Positions 19,486 through 29,811 of a stretch of 64,000 bases of DNA are shown here, piece by piece (the first letter of the stretch is position 1; the number at the start of each line of letters is the position of its first letter). The notes under the pieces were generated by a model. The model was not told the origin of the DNA and made no database searches. It worked only from the letters and a program-made list of their open reading frames with translations. The position numbers and the translations under genes are program-made. The stretch is from Emiliania huxleyi CCMP1516 (Eukaryota > Haptophyta > Isochrysidales > Noelaerhabdaceae): contig NW_005200793.1 in the NCBI RefSeq assembly GCF_000372725.1, positions 42,209-106,208 of the forward strand. The letters run 5' to 3'.

Positions 19486-20674
19486 GCGGAAGAGGAGGCG
19501 GCGGCAGCGGCGGCGGCGGCGGCGCCGAGGGCGGTGGCTCTTCTGGGCACGGTGGCACATCTCTGCCGCCGCAGAAGCGGCAGGCGGGATGGACTGACCC
19601 GGCGTTGCATCCCAGGCCTTTATGCGCGTCTCTCCACGGCGTGTAGCATGCCTCGTCCTTGTAGCAGGCGAGGACGCCGCCGCACCTCGCCCGCGGCACC
19701 ACGCTGCACGGCAGTGGAGGGCTGGGAGGCGGACTCGGCGGGCTCAGCGGCGGCGGTGACGGCGGCGGCGGCGACGGTGGCGGTGGGCTCGGTGGGGGCG
19801 GTGACGGAGGCGGCGGGCTCGGCGGTGGCGGTGACGGCGGTGACGGCGGTGGCGGAGAGGGGGGCGGCGGTGAGGGCGGCGGCGGCGAGGGCGGCGGTGG
19901 TGACGGCGGCGGCGGAGATGGTGGCGGCGGGCTCGGTGGCGGCGGGCTCGGCGGCGGCGGGGAGGGCGGCGGCGGTGACGGCGGCGGCGGCGATGGAGGC
20001 GGCGGCGACGGCGGCGGCGGCGACGGTGGAGGTGGGCTCGGTGGGGGCGGTGACGGAGGCGGCGGGCTCGGCGGGCGCAACGGCGGCGGCGGCGGAGAGG
20101 GCGGCGGGCGGGGAGCCTTGCCTGGCGGGAAGGGCGGCGGCGAGGGCGGAGGCAGCGGCGTCGCGCCGGGCGGGAAGGGCGGCGGCGACGGGGGCGGCGT
20201 CGGTGCCTTGCCGGGCGGATAGGGCGGCGGCAGAGGCGGCGGCGTGGGGGCGAGGCCGGGCGGGAAGGGCGGCGACGGCGGTGGGGAGGCGGCGGGCAGC
20301 CGGACGTTTCTCACCTTTATCTTGCTCTTGCAGATGGCGTCAAAGGCGGTCGCCGGCACGGCCTGCTTGATGGGGAGCCGCTGCAGGATGCAGCGCGTGC
20401 GGCCGCGCAGTCGGGTAAAGATCTGGTATTCGTATCCAGTGCACCACTTCAGCCCGAGGCACTGCTCCTGGCAGGCGGCCTCGCTCGCGTCCCAGGTGAC
20501 GTGGCTGGGGAGGGCGGCCCGAGTGCGGCCTCCCGTCTTGACGTTAACGCAGGACCCGCCGGCGCGACCCGCCGGCGCGATAAACGAGGTGAGGGACATC
20601 GCCGACTGCGGTGGTGCGGTAGGTGGGGCAGAGGACACAGACACCGCGACCGCCACGGCGAGCAAGGTGATCAT
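19213..20674 (-). CDS. Secreted Ser-Pro-rich (HRGP/pherophorin-like) protein, partial at gap
   Basis: An ATG at 20674 starts a signal peptide (MITLLAVAVAVSVSSA). Next comes a cysteine-containing region with CQEQCLGLKWCTGYEYQ, which fits a PAN/apple-type fold, then very long SPPPP repeats, a central cysteine-rich domain (CGGVLACYKDEACYTPW, CRFCGG), and a second proline-rich tract running into the gap. The frame reopens beyond the gap down to 18770, but that part is the direct repeat and is probably not coding. Proteins of this build occur in algal cell coverings; hydroxylation and glycosylation of the Ser-Pro tract are expected from family knowledge. The 3' end is unknown. Confidence 0.7.
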
Positions 20675-22365
20675 CGGCGGCGAAATTCGGTGGCAAAGCG
20701 ACCACCGACGACGTGCGTGCGTGCGTCCGGGGGGGGAGCAGCGAGAGACGCCTTCCAGTTCACGTAACGCACAACCCCGGGCCCGTTCACAGTTGAACTA
20801 ATTCTCACGGCTGCACACTGTTATACGAATTGTTTTGCCGTCCGCGAGCTCGCCGGCGGCGAGAGAGATGCCACGAGGGGTCGCGGTGGCGTCCATCGCC
20901 AGGCTCCCTAGCTCAACCGACGACCCTTCGGGATCGACGGCCGATCGTCATCTGCACGCCGTCCCGCGTTTTCCCCTGTTGAAAAATCTTTTGTGCTCCC
21001 GCCGGAGGGTGGAGGGTAATATAATAGTAGATATCGGCGGGGCCGCCCGGCCGTTAATGTTGGGGCCCGCGCTGACATACATGCTGCGTGTAGAGGTGCG
21101 GTCCCTTAGATATACACAGCGCCGCTCCCCGCCCTCCCTCCCTTGCACAAGGCCCGGCGAATCCAGATGGGTATCTACACCTCAGGCTGCATGCGCAATG
21201 GGCGGGCCGGCCCGGGGAGCGGGCGTCCCGGGCTGCGCGCCAGACGGGGTCCTGATTGGAGACGGGGTCCGAACGAGAATTGTCAAAATCAGGCCCCGGG
21301 GGAGGCGGGGGGGCAATCAAGAGACCGGTAGCCACCAGCATGTCGGTGCGCAGAGCGGGGCAGATGGCTCAAACTCGGCTCTCGGGAGGGTTTGACGCGG
21401 GCCGGTGCAATGGGCTGCGGTGGACGTCGCGATCCGACCAGAGTCACCCGGGTAAGAGGGCATCCAGCAGTCACACTCAATACATGCGTACCGTGCACGT
21501 GAAAAAATGACTAGTTGCAAATACGGGTGGTGTCAACATGACCACTTTTGATTTTTTTGTCCGTGTTGCTCCCAGCGCCCTCGCCCGCGCTCCCTGAGGC
21601 CATGGCTGGTGCTACTCGCGGTTAGTGTGTATAGGTAAACGAAAAAAGTAGATTTGAATTCGTCCACGTACGGCTTCGTGAGTGGTTGGGGTGGCCTCAG
21701 GCATCCCCAAGGGAGCCTCTGCGGTGCCACATAAGCAGCTTAGTGATTGTCGAGACTTTAAAGGATTCGTTGGAAGAAACGCAAACATGACAGACGGCTA
21801 CTTAAGTATATGGTCACCAGTAAACGAAAATTCGACTTTGAGGGATCATATCTCAAAAGGCTGGGTGAGAGCATAGCATTATTGTTGTATATTAGGCCGC
21901 ATAAGGTCAGACTTGACCCCACAAGCATCAAGAACCCGATGCTCCGGCTCGACTGTGCCGGCACACTGCCTCCTCGCGCACGCTGCTAGCAGGCCGTTGC
22001 GGCCCGTGGTGCACCAGAGAGAGAGGTCGACGCGTTGCCCCCGCCGGCGACCCCGCGCGGCTCAGGCCGGCCAGAAGGTGTGTGGTGACGGCACCATGGC
22101 AGGAGTGCGGAGAAGAGCTCGCCGAACGCGAGCAGCAGATGGCCAAAGTGTACCAGCGCGAGAGCCTCGCGAGCGGGCGCAGAAGAAGCTCGCCGTGACA
22201 CGATACCGGGCGGTGGTGGTGCTCTGGCGGCTGTGCACAGTGGGCAAAGTCAGGCTGCAGCAGGGCAGCACGATGGTAGTGCCCTGCTGCAGCCTGGCCT
22301 GACATGCACAGGGCGAACAGAGACACTACTATCGTCTGGCGCTCGTCACCGAATCTGGGCGAACT

Positions 22366-22566
22366 TCGACCGCCGCCACAGCTCGCCACGAGCACGCAGC
22401 GACAAAATGTTGACTGTACGGAAGTTGAGGCTGGTCGAGAGGAAGAGGCTGCCGTGCGAGCCGGCAGCTGGCTGGCTCGGCGTTTCTGCCGCGGCGTCTT
22501 TTTTCGGCTTCTTCATTCATAGTAGCGTAAGCATGCGTACACGCTACTTTCGTTTACCCACATTAT
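22366..22566 (+). repeat. Dispersed repeat R5, plus copy
   Basis: An inverted copy lies at 31074-31266. Shared words include CGACAAAATGTTGACTGTAC and GAGGAAGAGGCTGCCGTGCG. Both copies end with a short imperfect palindrome next to GTTTACCCACATTA. Confidence 0.65.
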
Positions 22567-22652
22567 GCGAGTACTAGTATGGGGGGCCGATGATGGTGCC
22601 TCAAAGTCAGCCTCCGGAGGCTATCGTGGGGTCGAGCGGGCAGTAGCCGTGA

Positions 22653-22826
22653 CATGTGGTTCCACCACCCCTCGCAGGCTTTGCCTCTGACCGCCACCGT
22701 TCCCAGGCTGCCTAATGGGATGGAAAGGAAGGCTGAGCGAGCGTATAGAAGCGTGCTCGACCTCGTCGTGGCAACCTGTACGGCAGCGCTGGTAGGCGCG
22801 ATGAGCGTCGTGCCACCTGACCCGAG
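22653..22826 (+). repeat. Dispersed repeat R6, plus copy
   Basis: An inverted copy lies at 49500-49690. One frame is conserved in both copies (VPRLPNGMERKA, then RAYRSVLDLVVATCTAAL) with few amino-acid changes, so the repeat may carry a piece of a coding exon or a mobile-element protein. Confidence 0.6.
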
Positions 22827-23363
22827 ACGGGTCGCAGGCGTCGTACCGAGCGCGTCGAGACCGTGTCCTGATGTGATCTGCACGGGTGAGTCACGTCGGC
22901 GTCAAAGGAGCGACGTGTGACCTGTCAGAGCTTGATCTCCGATCTCAGCGGCGTCGAGTCGCCTTCGATGCACGATGGCGACAGCTAGGATGCATCTCCT
23001 CCGTCGTTTTTCGCGCGATGGCCCTTGAGAAGCTGGCGCCGCACGCAGGCGGACCTTGTGTATGTGCGGCGAACGCTTAAAGAATGGGTGCTCTACGTCA
23101 CTTTTTTGGAGTAGATCGTGCCGAGCTGGCCGTGACAGCGATTTTGGTAGTTTTTGGCGGGTTTTGCACCACAGACTTTTTGCAACTAGTCAAATGCGCT
23201 TAGTTTCGATCCGCTCACAACTCGATTCTATCGACGATGGCAAAAGCAGCACAGCCTCCGGCAGCACGCTCATTTTTTAGAGACGGCTCTCGAGCTCGAC
23301 GCGAACGGAGGTTTCCGGACGAGACTCAAGAACGTCAATGAGGGCTGCGAGAGAGAGCCTCGG

Positions 23364-23615
23364 GTGTGGCGCTACCATCGCTGGGATAGCTTCACATGCG
23401 CGAAGATGAAAGAGGGAATAGTCGTTGGATGCCTGCTCAAGGTGAGTGCTATGGCGAGCGATGACGAAGGGTTCGCGCTCAGCGTGACGAGCAAACTCAG
23501 GGAGTTCATGGCGCTCGGATACCCTGCACACGTGCTCAACGGGGTGATCGGACGCGCGTTTGCTCGGACAAAGGACGAACGGCTCCTACGAGCAAGACAG
23601 TGTTCGCAGTGGTGA
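23364..23615 (+). pseudogene. Possible reverse-transcriptase C-terminal remnant
   Basis: The frame reads KMKEGIVVGCLLKVSAMASD, then a charged helix and REFMALGYPAHVLNGVI. This pattern recalls the thumb region after the RT domain of LINE or Penelope-like elements, where a basic helix and a GYP motif are common. No catalytic YADD/FADD block is visible nearby. The call is tentative and rests on pattern resemblance only. Confidence 0.3.
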
Positions 23616-24052
23616 GGAGGTTTCTTGCAAAACCCTTACCCAGACGAACCAAACAATCCAAAAAGACAGACAAATGTATTGTGTCGGGCTACCGTCCAAA
23701 GCGCAAAGGCGGGTGTAGTCGACCAAGGGACCACGAATCTGGTCTGTCGACAGCACGAATTTGGGATGGGACACCTTCGGGACCCGGCTGCGTGCTACTT
23801 GGATAGCACGCTTCCGGAGTACCGACGGCTAAGGCCGAGGCAGAAAAGGTTTCTGTTTTTTTCTCCGCTTTTCTTCACAGGATTTTCCTGTGAAGAGAGA
23901 CGTAGAGAAACCGATCTTTCAAACTCGGTGTCGAACCACCAGCCCGACGCTCACTACAAGTGACAGCCTCCGGGCCGCGGGCGTGACGCGCAGAGTCTGC
24001 ATCACACACTGCGGAGCGCGTGGGGCCGGGAGCGGGTGCGGTGGGGCAAAAC

Positions 24053-24606
24053 TCAGTCGCTCTTTGGTAAGCCCCTCCGCCCCTCCCGGAACTCGGTTTC
24101 GCTCCAGCCTGCCGCAGCCAGCAAGCCCGCCCGCCGCGCCTCGCTCAACCCATTCTCCTCGGCATACCGCGCTAGCACCTCCCGCTCGCGCGGGTCGACC
24201 ACGCCGTCCGCAAGCACCGCCAGGAGCAGCAGCCCGTACCTGCGGTGTGAATAGCTGGCGGTCTGCCTGTGTTGGTTGGAGCTCACTAGCTACGGCTCAC
24301 ACTCTGTGGTCGCTGCCTGCCTGTCTGTCCGTTCCGGAAACTGGAGCGGTGGTACCACGCTATGTGTTCGGAGCACCGCGTGAGTACGAGGGAGGCGAAG
24401 ATGGTGAGTACCGCTGCGTACGGCTGAAGGATGCTGACAGCGGCCTCCTCTCGAGCGCGAGGTGGGAGTACAAAGGTCTGTCTTCGGCTTCTAGCGAGCC
24501 CAGACTCGCGTTCCACGTCCTCGTCGCTGCGGACGGCCGCGCCCTCGGCACCGGCCTCTGGCGGCGTCAACTGCTGCTGCTGCTGCAGCGGCGGCGACTC
24601 GCCAAA

Positions 24607-24651
<45 letters not shown>

Positions 24652-24740
24652 GACTGTCGCGCGCTGCAGGGCGGTGAGGCGCTGGTACGCGGTGATGAAG
24701 GGCAGCACGAGGAGGCCGATGACGCGCCTAGCATGGTGAG
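24053..24740 (-). CDS. PolyQ-containing exons and a TerB-like C-terminal exon, incomplete model
   Basis: Minus-strand frame A (about 24740-24500) reads VIGLLVLPFITAYQRLTALQ, then thirteen glutamines from a CTG/CAG run, a second glutamine block and an acidic stretch. Frame B (24286-24053) reads LLLLAVLADGVVDPREREVL and continues with a helical region to a stop after KSD; its D-x-V-D-x-R-E-x-x-x-L pattern is like TerB-type helical bundles. The splice between them could not be fixed. They may be the 3' exons of the SnoaL-like gene immediately upstream, or a separate gene. Confidence 0.4.
24612..24652 (+). repeat. (CTG)13 trinucleotide run
   Basis: An uninterrupted CTG run encoding polyglutamine on the minus strand; a second shorter block lies at 24570-24590. 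Confidence 0.85.
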
Positions 24741-24936
24741 CTCGCCAGCATCAGGGCGTGAATACGGTCTCGCGCCGTGTGGACGCCACAGTCCTCTCGA
24801 GCGCTAGTTAGAATACACGCTTACGTCGACTTGTGCGAGCGCGGTGTGGCGCGGATGGAGGAGGGCGGTTCCCTCGTCGGTGTCTCCTCTCCCGGCGCTA
24901 CCCGCCAGTACAACCCCAACTTGGGCTATGATATGC

Positions 24937-27000
24937 CAGGGAGCGGCAAGTGCGTCATGGAGTCGGAGCCTTCCGCTTCTAGGATTATGGGGAGATATGG
25001 CGAGATATGGGGAGATCTGGCGAGGCGACGCTCTGCATGCGGAGCCTTCCGCTTCTAGGATGACGCGCCACGGCGCCTCGGCAATGTCAACGACGCGGCA
25101 GATCTTGCCGCTCTGCGTGTCGACGCGCGCCTGTACAGGCGAGGCTCCGAGAAGGCTCCAGGAAGGCTCCGAGCGGGGCTGCTGGATCGCCGCTCCGCGT
25201 AGAGATGGGGAGGGATGGGGGAGGACGGCCGAGGCTGAGGTGCGATAGCTGTCGAAGTTGGAAGACACGGGTCGGCGTTTCCGCATCTAGGCCTCGAAAT
25301 CTGGGGAGACCTGGGGAGACCTGGGGAGACCTGGGGAGACCTGGGGAGACCTGGGGAGACCTGGGGAGACCTGGGGAGACCTGGGGAGACCTGGGGAGAC
25401 CTGGGGAGACCTGGGGAGACCTGGGGAGACCTGGGGAGACCTGGGGAGACCTGGGGAGACCTGGGGAGACCTGGGGAGATCTGGGGAGACCTGGGGAGAT
25501 CTGGGGAGATCTGGGGAGACCTGGGGAGACCTGGGGAGACCTGGGGAGACCTGGGGAGACCTGGGGAGACCTGGGGAGATCTGGGGAGATCTGGGGAGAC
25601 CTGGGGAGACCTGGGGAGATCTGGGGAGACCTGGGGAGATCTGGGGAGATCTGGGGAGACCTGGGGAGACCTGGGGAGACCTGGGGAGACCTGGGGAGAT
25701 CTGGTGTCGACGCCTGCGAGAGGCCACGGCCGAGCGGGAAAGGCGCGTCGCCTGTGGACATGTCTCGGACATGTCTCGGACATGTCCTGGACGTGTCCTC
25801 AAGCCCGAAGGCCGCGGTCGCCGCACTGGACGTGCCACTCCACGCCCACTGTGTCCTCGCCCTCGGCGATGGAGTCCACCTAGTCAGAGTGGTCAGCGAC
25901 TCTTCGACATCAGGACGCAACGCCCACAGCAGACGCCGAACTGCTGAGCGGCACGAGGGTCAGTCAGTCAGTCAGTCAGTGCTACACACCTCCAAGCATG
26001 GAGGACGGGCCCACACGCACACACACACGCTGCACACGATTGGCTCGGGAGCCGACACGAGGCACACTGTCACCGGCCTTAGCACCGGGTCCGGACTGCT
26101 GGACACACAGCACGCAGCTCACCGGACAGCGGCACGAAGGTGAGGGCCCAAAGGACCGGGGGGTCCCAAAGGACTGGCACTGCACTGGGAGCGCTAGGCA
26201 TCGAGGCACGTGTCTCGGTAGTGTCTCGGCAGTGTCTCGGCAGTGTCTCGGAAGGTCTGGGAAGTGTCAACCTCGAGCGTGAGCGGCGGCAACAGCGACG
26301 CAAACGGAAGCCCGTCTAGTAGGCGGCTGCTCACAAAGGCAGGGTGGAAGCGTAGGGCGCCTGCGTGCAAGGCCAGCCGTCAAGAGGCGCGCCGTGCGCC
26401 GCCTCCCCTCCCGCCGTCGGCACGCCGCGCCGCCGCCGCCGCCACGCCGGCCACGTGTCTCGGAAGTGTCTTCAGAAGTGTCCGTCGGACTGGGGCGGGG
26501 AGGCGCGCGCCGATGAAGGCCTCCTTGCCGCGGCAGACGGTGGCGGGGCCGAGGAGGAGGTCTTCGTAGACGCAGTCGTCGGTCAGGAACGAGCCGACGC
26601 ACGCCGCGTCGCGCGCGTTGAACGCGGCGTACAGCCCGCGGATCGCGCGCGCGGGAGTGAGCTCGCCCGCGGGGAGGTCGTCCGCGTTGAAGACGGGACC
26701 GGTCGTGGTGGCGAGCGAGGCGTCGGCGTAGCGCTCGCCCGCGCCCTCGAGCCCGTCCGGCCGAATGGAGCCCACCCGGACCCGGAGGCTCGCGGCCGAG
26801 GCGCCAGCCTGCCCTGAGGGCGGAAGACTGGAGATCTCGTCGGATGACCCGGCCGCGACGCGGATGCGCTCTCGCAGGCTATCCATCAGATGCTCATCGT
26901 CAGTGGCGTCCGATGCCATGCGGACGTTGAGTAGCAGCCTGGGCGCCGGGCGCCCCTGCACGGGAGAGACGCATAATGGGCTCGCCGTGAGAGCGAACAT
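24937..27000 (-). CDS. SnoaL/NTF2-like protein with N-terminal targeting region, 6 or more exons
   Basis: Exons (descending): 27000-26511, 26360-26272, 25879-25813, 25751-25714, 25130-25046, 24969-about 24937; frame is kept at every junction. The N-terminus (MFALTASPLCVSPVQG, then Ser/Ala/Arg-rich) is compatible with a signal or plastid-type leader. The core AIRGLYAAFNARDAACVGSF with DDCVYEDLL is the start of a SnoaL-like NTF2 fold. It continues through RFHPAFVSSRLLDGLP, GVEWHVQCGD, FPLGRGLS and SGKICRVVDIAEAPWRVI, as in plastid-associated SnoaL-like proteins of plants and algae. The reaction is unknown; the fold binds small hydrophobic ligands. Donors: GC in introns 1, 3, 4, 5 and GT in intron 2. 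Intron 4 is a large 10-bp minisatellite. The 3' end is unresolved and may continue into the polyQ exons. Confidence 0.75.
25292..25705 (+). repeat. 10-bp minisatellite, about 41 units, inside an intron
   Basis: Nearly perfect CTGGGGAGAC units with occasional CTGGGGAGAT. It lies wholly in intron 4 of the SnoaL-like gene. Confidence 0.95.
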
Positions 27001-27049
27001 GGAAGAGGCAAAAAGTCTAAAGAAAAAACGAGGGCGTCACCGCACGATC

Positions 27050-27065
27050 CGAAAAGAATTTTAAA
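27050..27065 (-). promoter_or_regulatory. Start-proximal AAAATTCTTTTCG element
   Basis: Read on the minus strand, it lies about 50 bases before the ATG at 27000 of the SnoaL-like gene. Confidence 0.35.
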
Positions 27066-27238
27066 CCGTAAATGGGGCGTAAATGGCACAAAAATTCCTC
27101 TTGTATCTCTCACAGCTGACTGGACCTGCTGGGGGGAGAGCTCTCACTCACCCGTGCTGGCTAGTGCGAGAGCGACACTTGTTGACACACTGCCCTCGTC
27201 GAGACCTCGAGAGAGCTCCAGGTCGAGCGTGCTGATCT

Positions 27239-27385
27239 GAGCGTGCCCCCCAGCCCGGCGGGCTCTCTGCCCTGCACCCCCCCACCGCCAGCAGCACACA
27301 CCTCTCCCCGACCGGCTGTCATGCCAGCCGTCGTCAACGACCCCGCGGCGTGGGCGAAGCTCGTCGGCGCAGCGCGCTCAGGCAA
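27239..27385 (+). repeat. 147-bp direct repeat, upstream copy of the aminotransferase start
   Basis: Nearly identical to 27914-28061, the aminotransferase 5' end including its ATG and first 20 codons. It breaks off after GCGCGCTCAGGCAAG, where the true gene continues GGCAAGGAGGGC. Confidence 0.85.
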
Positions 27386-27854
27386 GCGGCGCGGAGCCGC
27401 GGCCGCCAGAGGGATCCTCCCCGCCGCTCGCAGGGCGGGCGGCGGGCGAGGGGCTCCCGCTCTGGCGCGCCGCGGGGAGCTTGGCGTCCTCCTTGTCGCG
27501 CGCCGCCCGCTTGTCGGTGGCGCCGGAGACCAACTTCTGGTCCGGTGCGCGGCGCGGGAGGGCGGCGGGGCCGGTGAGCTTGGATCTCGGGCGGTGGACG
27601 GGCGGGACAACAGCGCTTCCCGAGCTGATGCCGAGGGGGGGCGTCGCCCGCGACTTGAGCTTCTTGCGCGGGATGTCCTCGGCCTTGCCCGAGGGGAGGT
27701 TCTTCTCTGAGCGCGTCGGCGGTGCGGCGTCGGGGGTGAGCTCGGCGCGCTGCGCGTTGCGCTCCTTGAGGATGGACGGGTTCTGGGGGATGGCGTCCAG
27801 CGCCTCGGCGAGGGCCGGGTCCTCCTTCAGGTCCTGCTGGGGGCGCGAGGACAT
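27378..27854 (-). CDS. Small basic disordered protein
   Basis: An ATG at 27854 gives 158 residues: MSSRPQQDLKEDPALAEALD, then Pro/Ser/Lys/Arg-rich sequence without a folded domain (LPSGKAEDIPRKKLKSRATP). Its stop codon lies in the last bases of the 147-bp direct repeat, where that copy differs by one base from the other (CTCAG for CTCGG), so the repeat supplies the stop. It is divergent from the aminotransferase, 145 bp between the two ATGs, suggesting a shared promoter. Family not recognised. Confidence 0.5.
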   Translation of the reverse strand: MSSRPQQDLKEDPALAEALDAIPQNPSILKERNAQRAELTPDAAPPTRSEKNLPSGKAEDIPRKKLKSRATPPLGISSGSAVVPPVHRPRSKLTGPAALPRRAPDQKLVSGATDKRAARDKEDAKLPAARQSGSPSPAARPASGGEDPSGGRGSAPLA

Positions 27855-27999
27855 GGGGAGAGAGCGCGTAGATGCCTCGTGCCTCTCCAAAAAGAAGAAA
27901 TCTCAGCGTGCTGATCTGAGCCTGCCCCCCACCCCGGCGGGCTCTCTGCCCTGCACCCCCCCACCGCCAGCAGCACACACCTCTCCCCGACCGGCTGTC

Positions 28000-29811
28000 A
28001 TGCCAGCCGTCGTCAACGACCCCGCGGCGTGGGCGAAGCTCGTCGGCGCAGCGCGCTCGGGCAAGGAGGGCTTCTTCGCCTTCTACTCGTCGGTGGCTGA
28101 CGCAATCACCACCAACGTCTCCCTGATGACGCTGCCGGTCGACGACCACGCGATTGTGCGCGGCCACGCCGTCTTTGACACCTGCTCGCTCGCGGAGGGT
28201 CGGATGTACCGCCTCCAGGTCCACCTCGACCGCCTTTTCGCCTCTGCGGCTTCGGCGCGGCTTCCTCTCCCCTTTGGCGGGGACGAGGCGGCGAACCGAG
28301 AAAGGATCACCGAGATTGTGCGCGCCACGTGCGTCGCGTCGGGCCGGCGGAGCTGCGACGTCCGCTTCTGGCTGACCGCCGGCACCGGCAACCTCGGCGT
28401 CACTCCCGCCGGCTGCACGCCCTCCCTCTACGTGCTCTGCTTTGGCGGTCTGCCACCACTGCCAGGCTCCGAGGATGCGGACACGGTCGGCATCTCGGAG
28501 GCGACTGTGCCGGAGAGCGTGGCGCCGTCCTCTCGTCGGCCGCGCGCTCACCTGCGGAGACGGCGTCTTTCACGGCGGCTGTCTGAGCAGGAACCGCTCC
28601 CCGAGATCGCACATCACGCCTCGCGTGTCTGCCCCGCGTGTGTTCCGCGTGTGCGTGTGCCCCGTGTGACGGGTGGATCACTGACTTGCTCGGGTCCTGG
28701 CGACTGCTCGACATTTCCTAGACACTCGCTAGACGCCTCCTCAAGGCTCGCGGCGTCTAAGCAGGTGCCGCTCAAGCCGGCCGCGCTCGCCGAGCTCAAG
28801 TCGAACAACTACCTGCTCAACGCGCTGTGCATGCTCGCCGCCAAGGAGCGGGGAGGCACGTACGGCATCGGCGCCGCCGCCACCATCGCCGGCGTGCTCG
28901 AGTTTGGAGTGGCATCCCCTCACCGCGGGCGGGCCGTGAACAGGCGTCGACGGCGCGGGCAACGTGCTGGAGTCGTGCGTCCTCAACGTGGCGATCGTGG
29001 ACGGCCACTCGGTCTTGCGGACACCGCCTTTCCGCCGCGTGCTGCGAGGGACGACGGCGCGGCGCGGGGGGGGTGGTGGCTCGCGTCGGAGAGATGAATT
29101 CACTCACAATGAGACGGTCCACTACAGGTGCGTCGCGCGATGGAGCTCGCTTCGGAGCACCTTGTGCCGCGCGGCGAGCTGGCGGGGGTCGTGCAGGCGT
29201 TTGGGTGGTGTCTGTTGCCTCTGGTCACGGCCTCTCTGCACCCGCCTCTCTGCACCCGCGTCTCTGCAACCGCCTCGTACGACTCCGTCTGCTGAGTGCC
29301 TATTCACAGCTCGCCTTCACAGCTCGCCTGCTCACAGCTCGCTTGCTCACAGCTCGCTTGTTCACGGCTCGCTGGTTCAGTTCACAGCTCGCCGGTTCAC
29401 AGCTCGCCATTCACATGCAGGGTCCGCTCACCGTTGCCGACCTCCTCGCGGCGAGGGAGGTCAGGGGAGATGCCGCCGAGATGTGGTCGTAGTACCGAGA
29501 TGCAGCCGAGGTGCAGCCGAGGTGCAGCCGAGGTGCATCCGAGGGGCGCTGAGGGGCCGCCGAGGCTTCAAAGAGGTCAACGAGATGAACAGACCGCCTC
29601 GAGGAGACGCGCCCACCCTTCCCTCCCCCGCCTCCCTCAGGTCTTTCTTCTCGCCGGCGACACGCACGGCTACCCCGTCGTCCGGCTGGATGGCGAGCAG
29701 ATCGGCGACGGGAGGCCGGGCCCGGTCTACGCGGCGCTCAAGCGGCTCCTCCTCGAAGACGCCGCCACCGGGAACGCGCACCACGAGCCGCTGCAGGCGG
29801 GCGGCGCGTAA
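28000..29811 (+). CDS. Class IV PLP aminotransferase (BCAT/D-amino-acid/ADC lyase type), 6 exons
   Basis: Exons: 28000-28506, 28765-28870, 28944-29056, 29128-29196, 29421-29459, 29641-29811; the joined frame is 334 residues. Fold IV features: HAVFDTCSLAEGRMYRLQVH near the substrate loop, the PLP lysine in LKSNNYLLNALCMLAA, the ESCVLNVAIVDG strand that follows, TPPF, and the C-terminal GPLTVADLLAAREVFLLAGD and GDGRPGPVYAALKRLL. The reaction would be pyridoxal-phosphate amino transfer or the related aminodeoxychorismate lyase step; the sequence alone does not decide. Introns 1 and 5 are GT-AG; introns 2, 3 and 4 are GC-AG. Intron 4 holds CACAGCTCGC repeats and intron 5 GCCGAGGTGCA repeats. The stop codon TAA lies at the edge of the downstream SINE-like repeat. 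No obvious targeting leader. Confidence 0.9.
29310..29415 (+). repeat. TTCACAGCTCGC-type tandem repeat in aminotransferase intron 4
   Basis: About seven to eight imperfect units of 10-15 bases (CTCACAGCTCGCTTG, TTCACAGCTCGC) immediately before the 3' splice site. Confidence 0.75.

Larger units (their letters stand above)
20675..24052. other. Gene-poor stretch with repeat fragments
   Basis: Holds R5 (22366-22566), R6 (22653-22826), R3 parts (23192-23262, 23994-24063) and a possible reverse-transcriptase remnant (23364-23615). Between 20.7 and 22.3 kb I see nothing coding. Confidence 0.45.

Noticed and set aside
18798-19646. Glycine-rich frame across the gap on the plus strand
   Set aside because: It is the complement of the Ser-Pro repeat tract of the minus-strand gene.
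25292-25705. CRISPR-like array
   Set aside because: Direct 10-bp tandem units without unique spacers, in an intron of a eukaryotic gene.
25055-25920. Leu-Pro-Arg-Ser-Pro-Gln-Val repeat protein on the minus strand
   Set aside because: Same minisatellite; lies in intron 4 of the SnoaL-like gene.
25205-26143. Gly-Asp-Leu/Gly-Glu-Thr-Trp repeat protein on the plus strand
   Set aside because: It is only the translation of the 10-bp intron minisatellite; both strands stay open because the array unit lacks stops.
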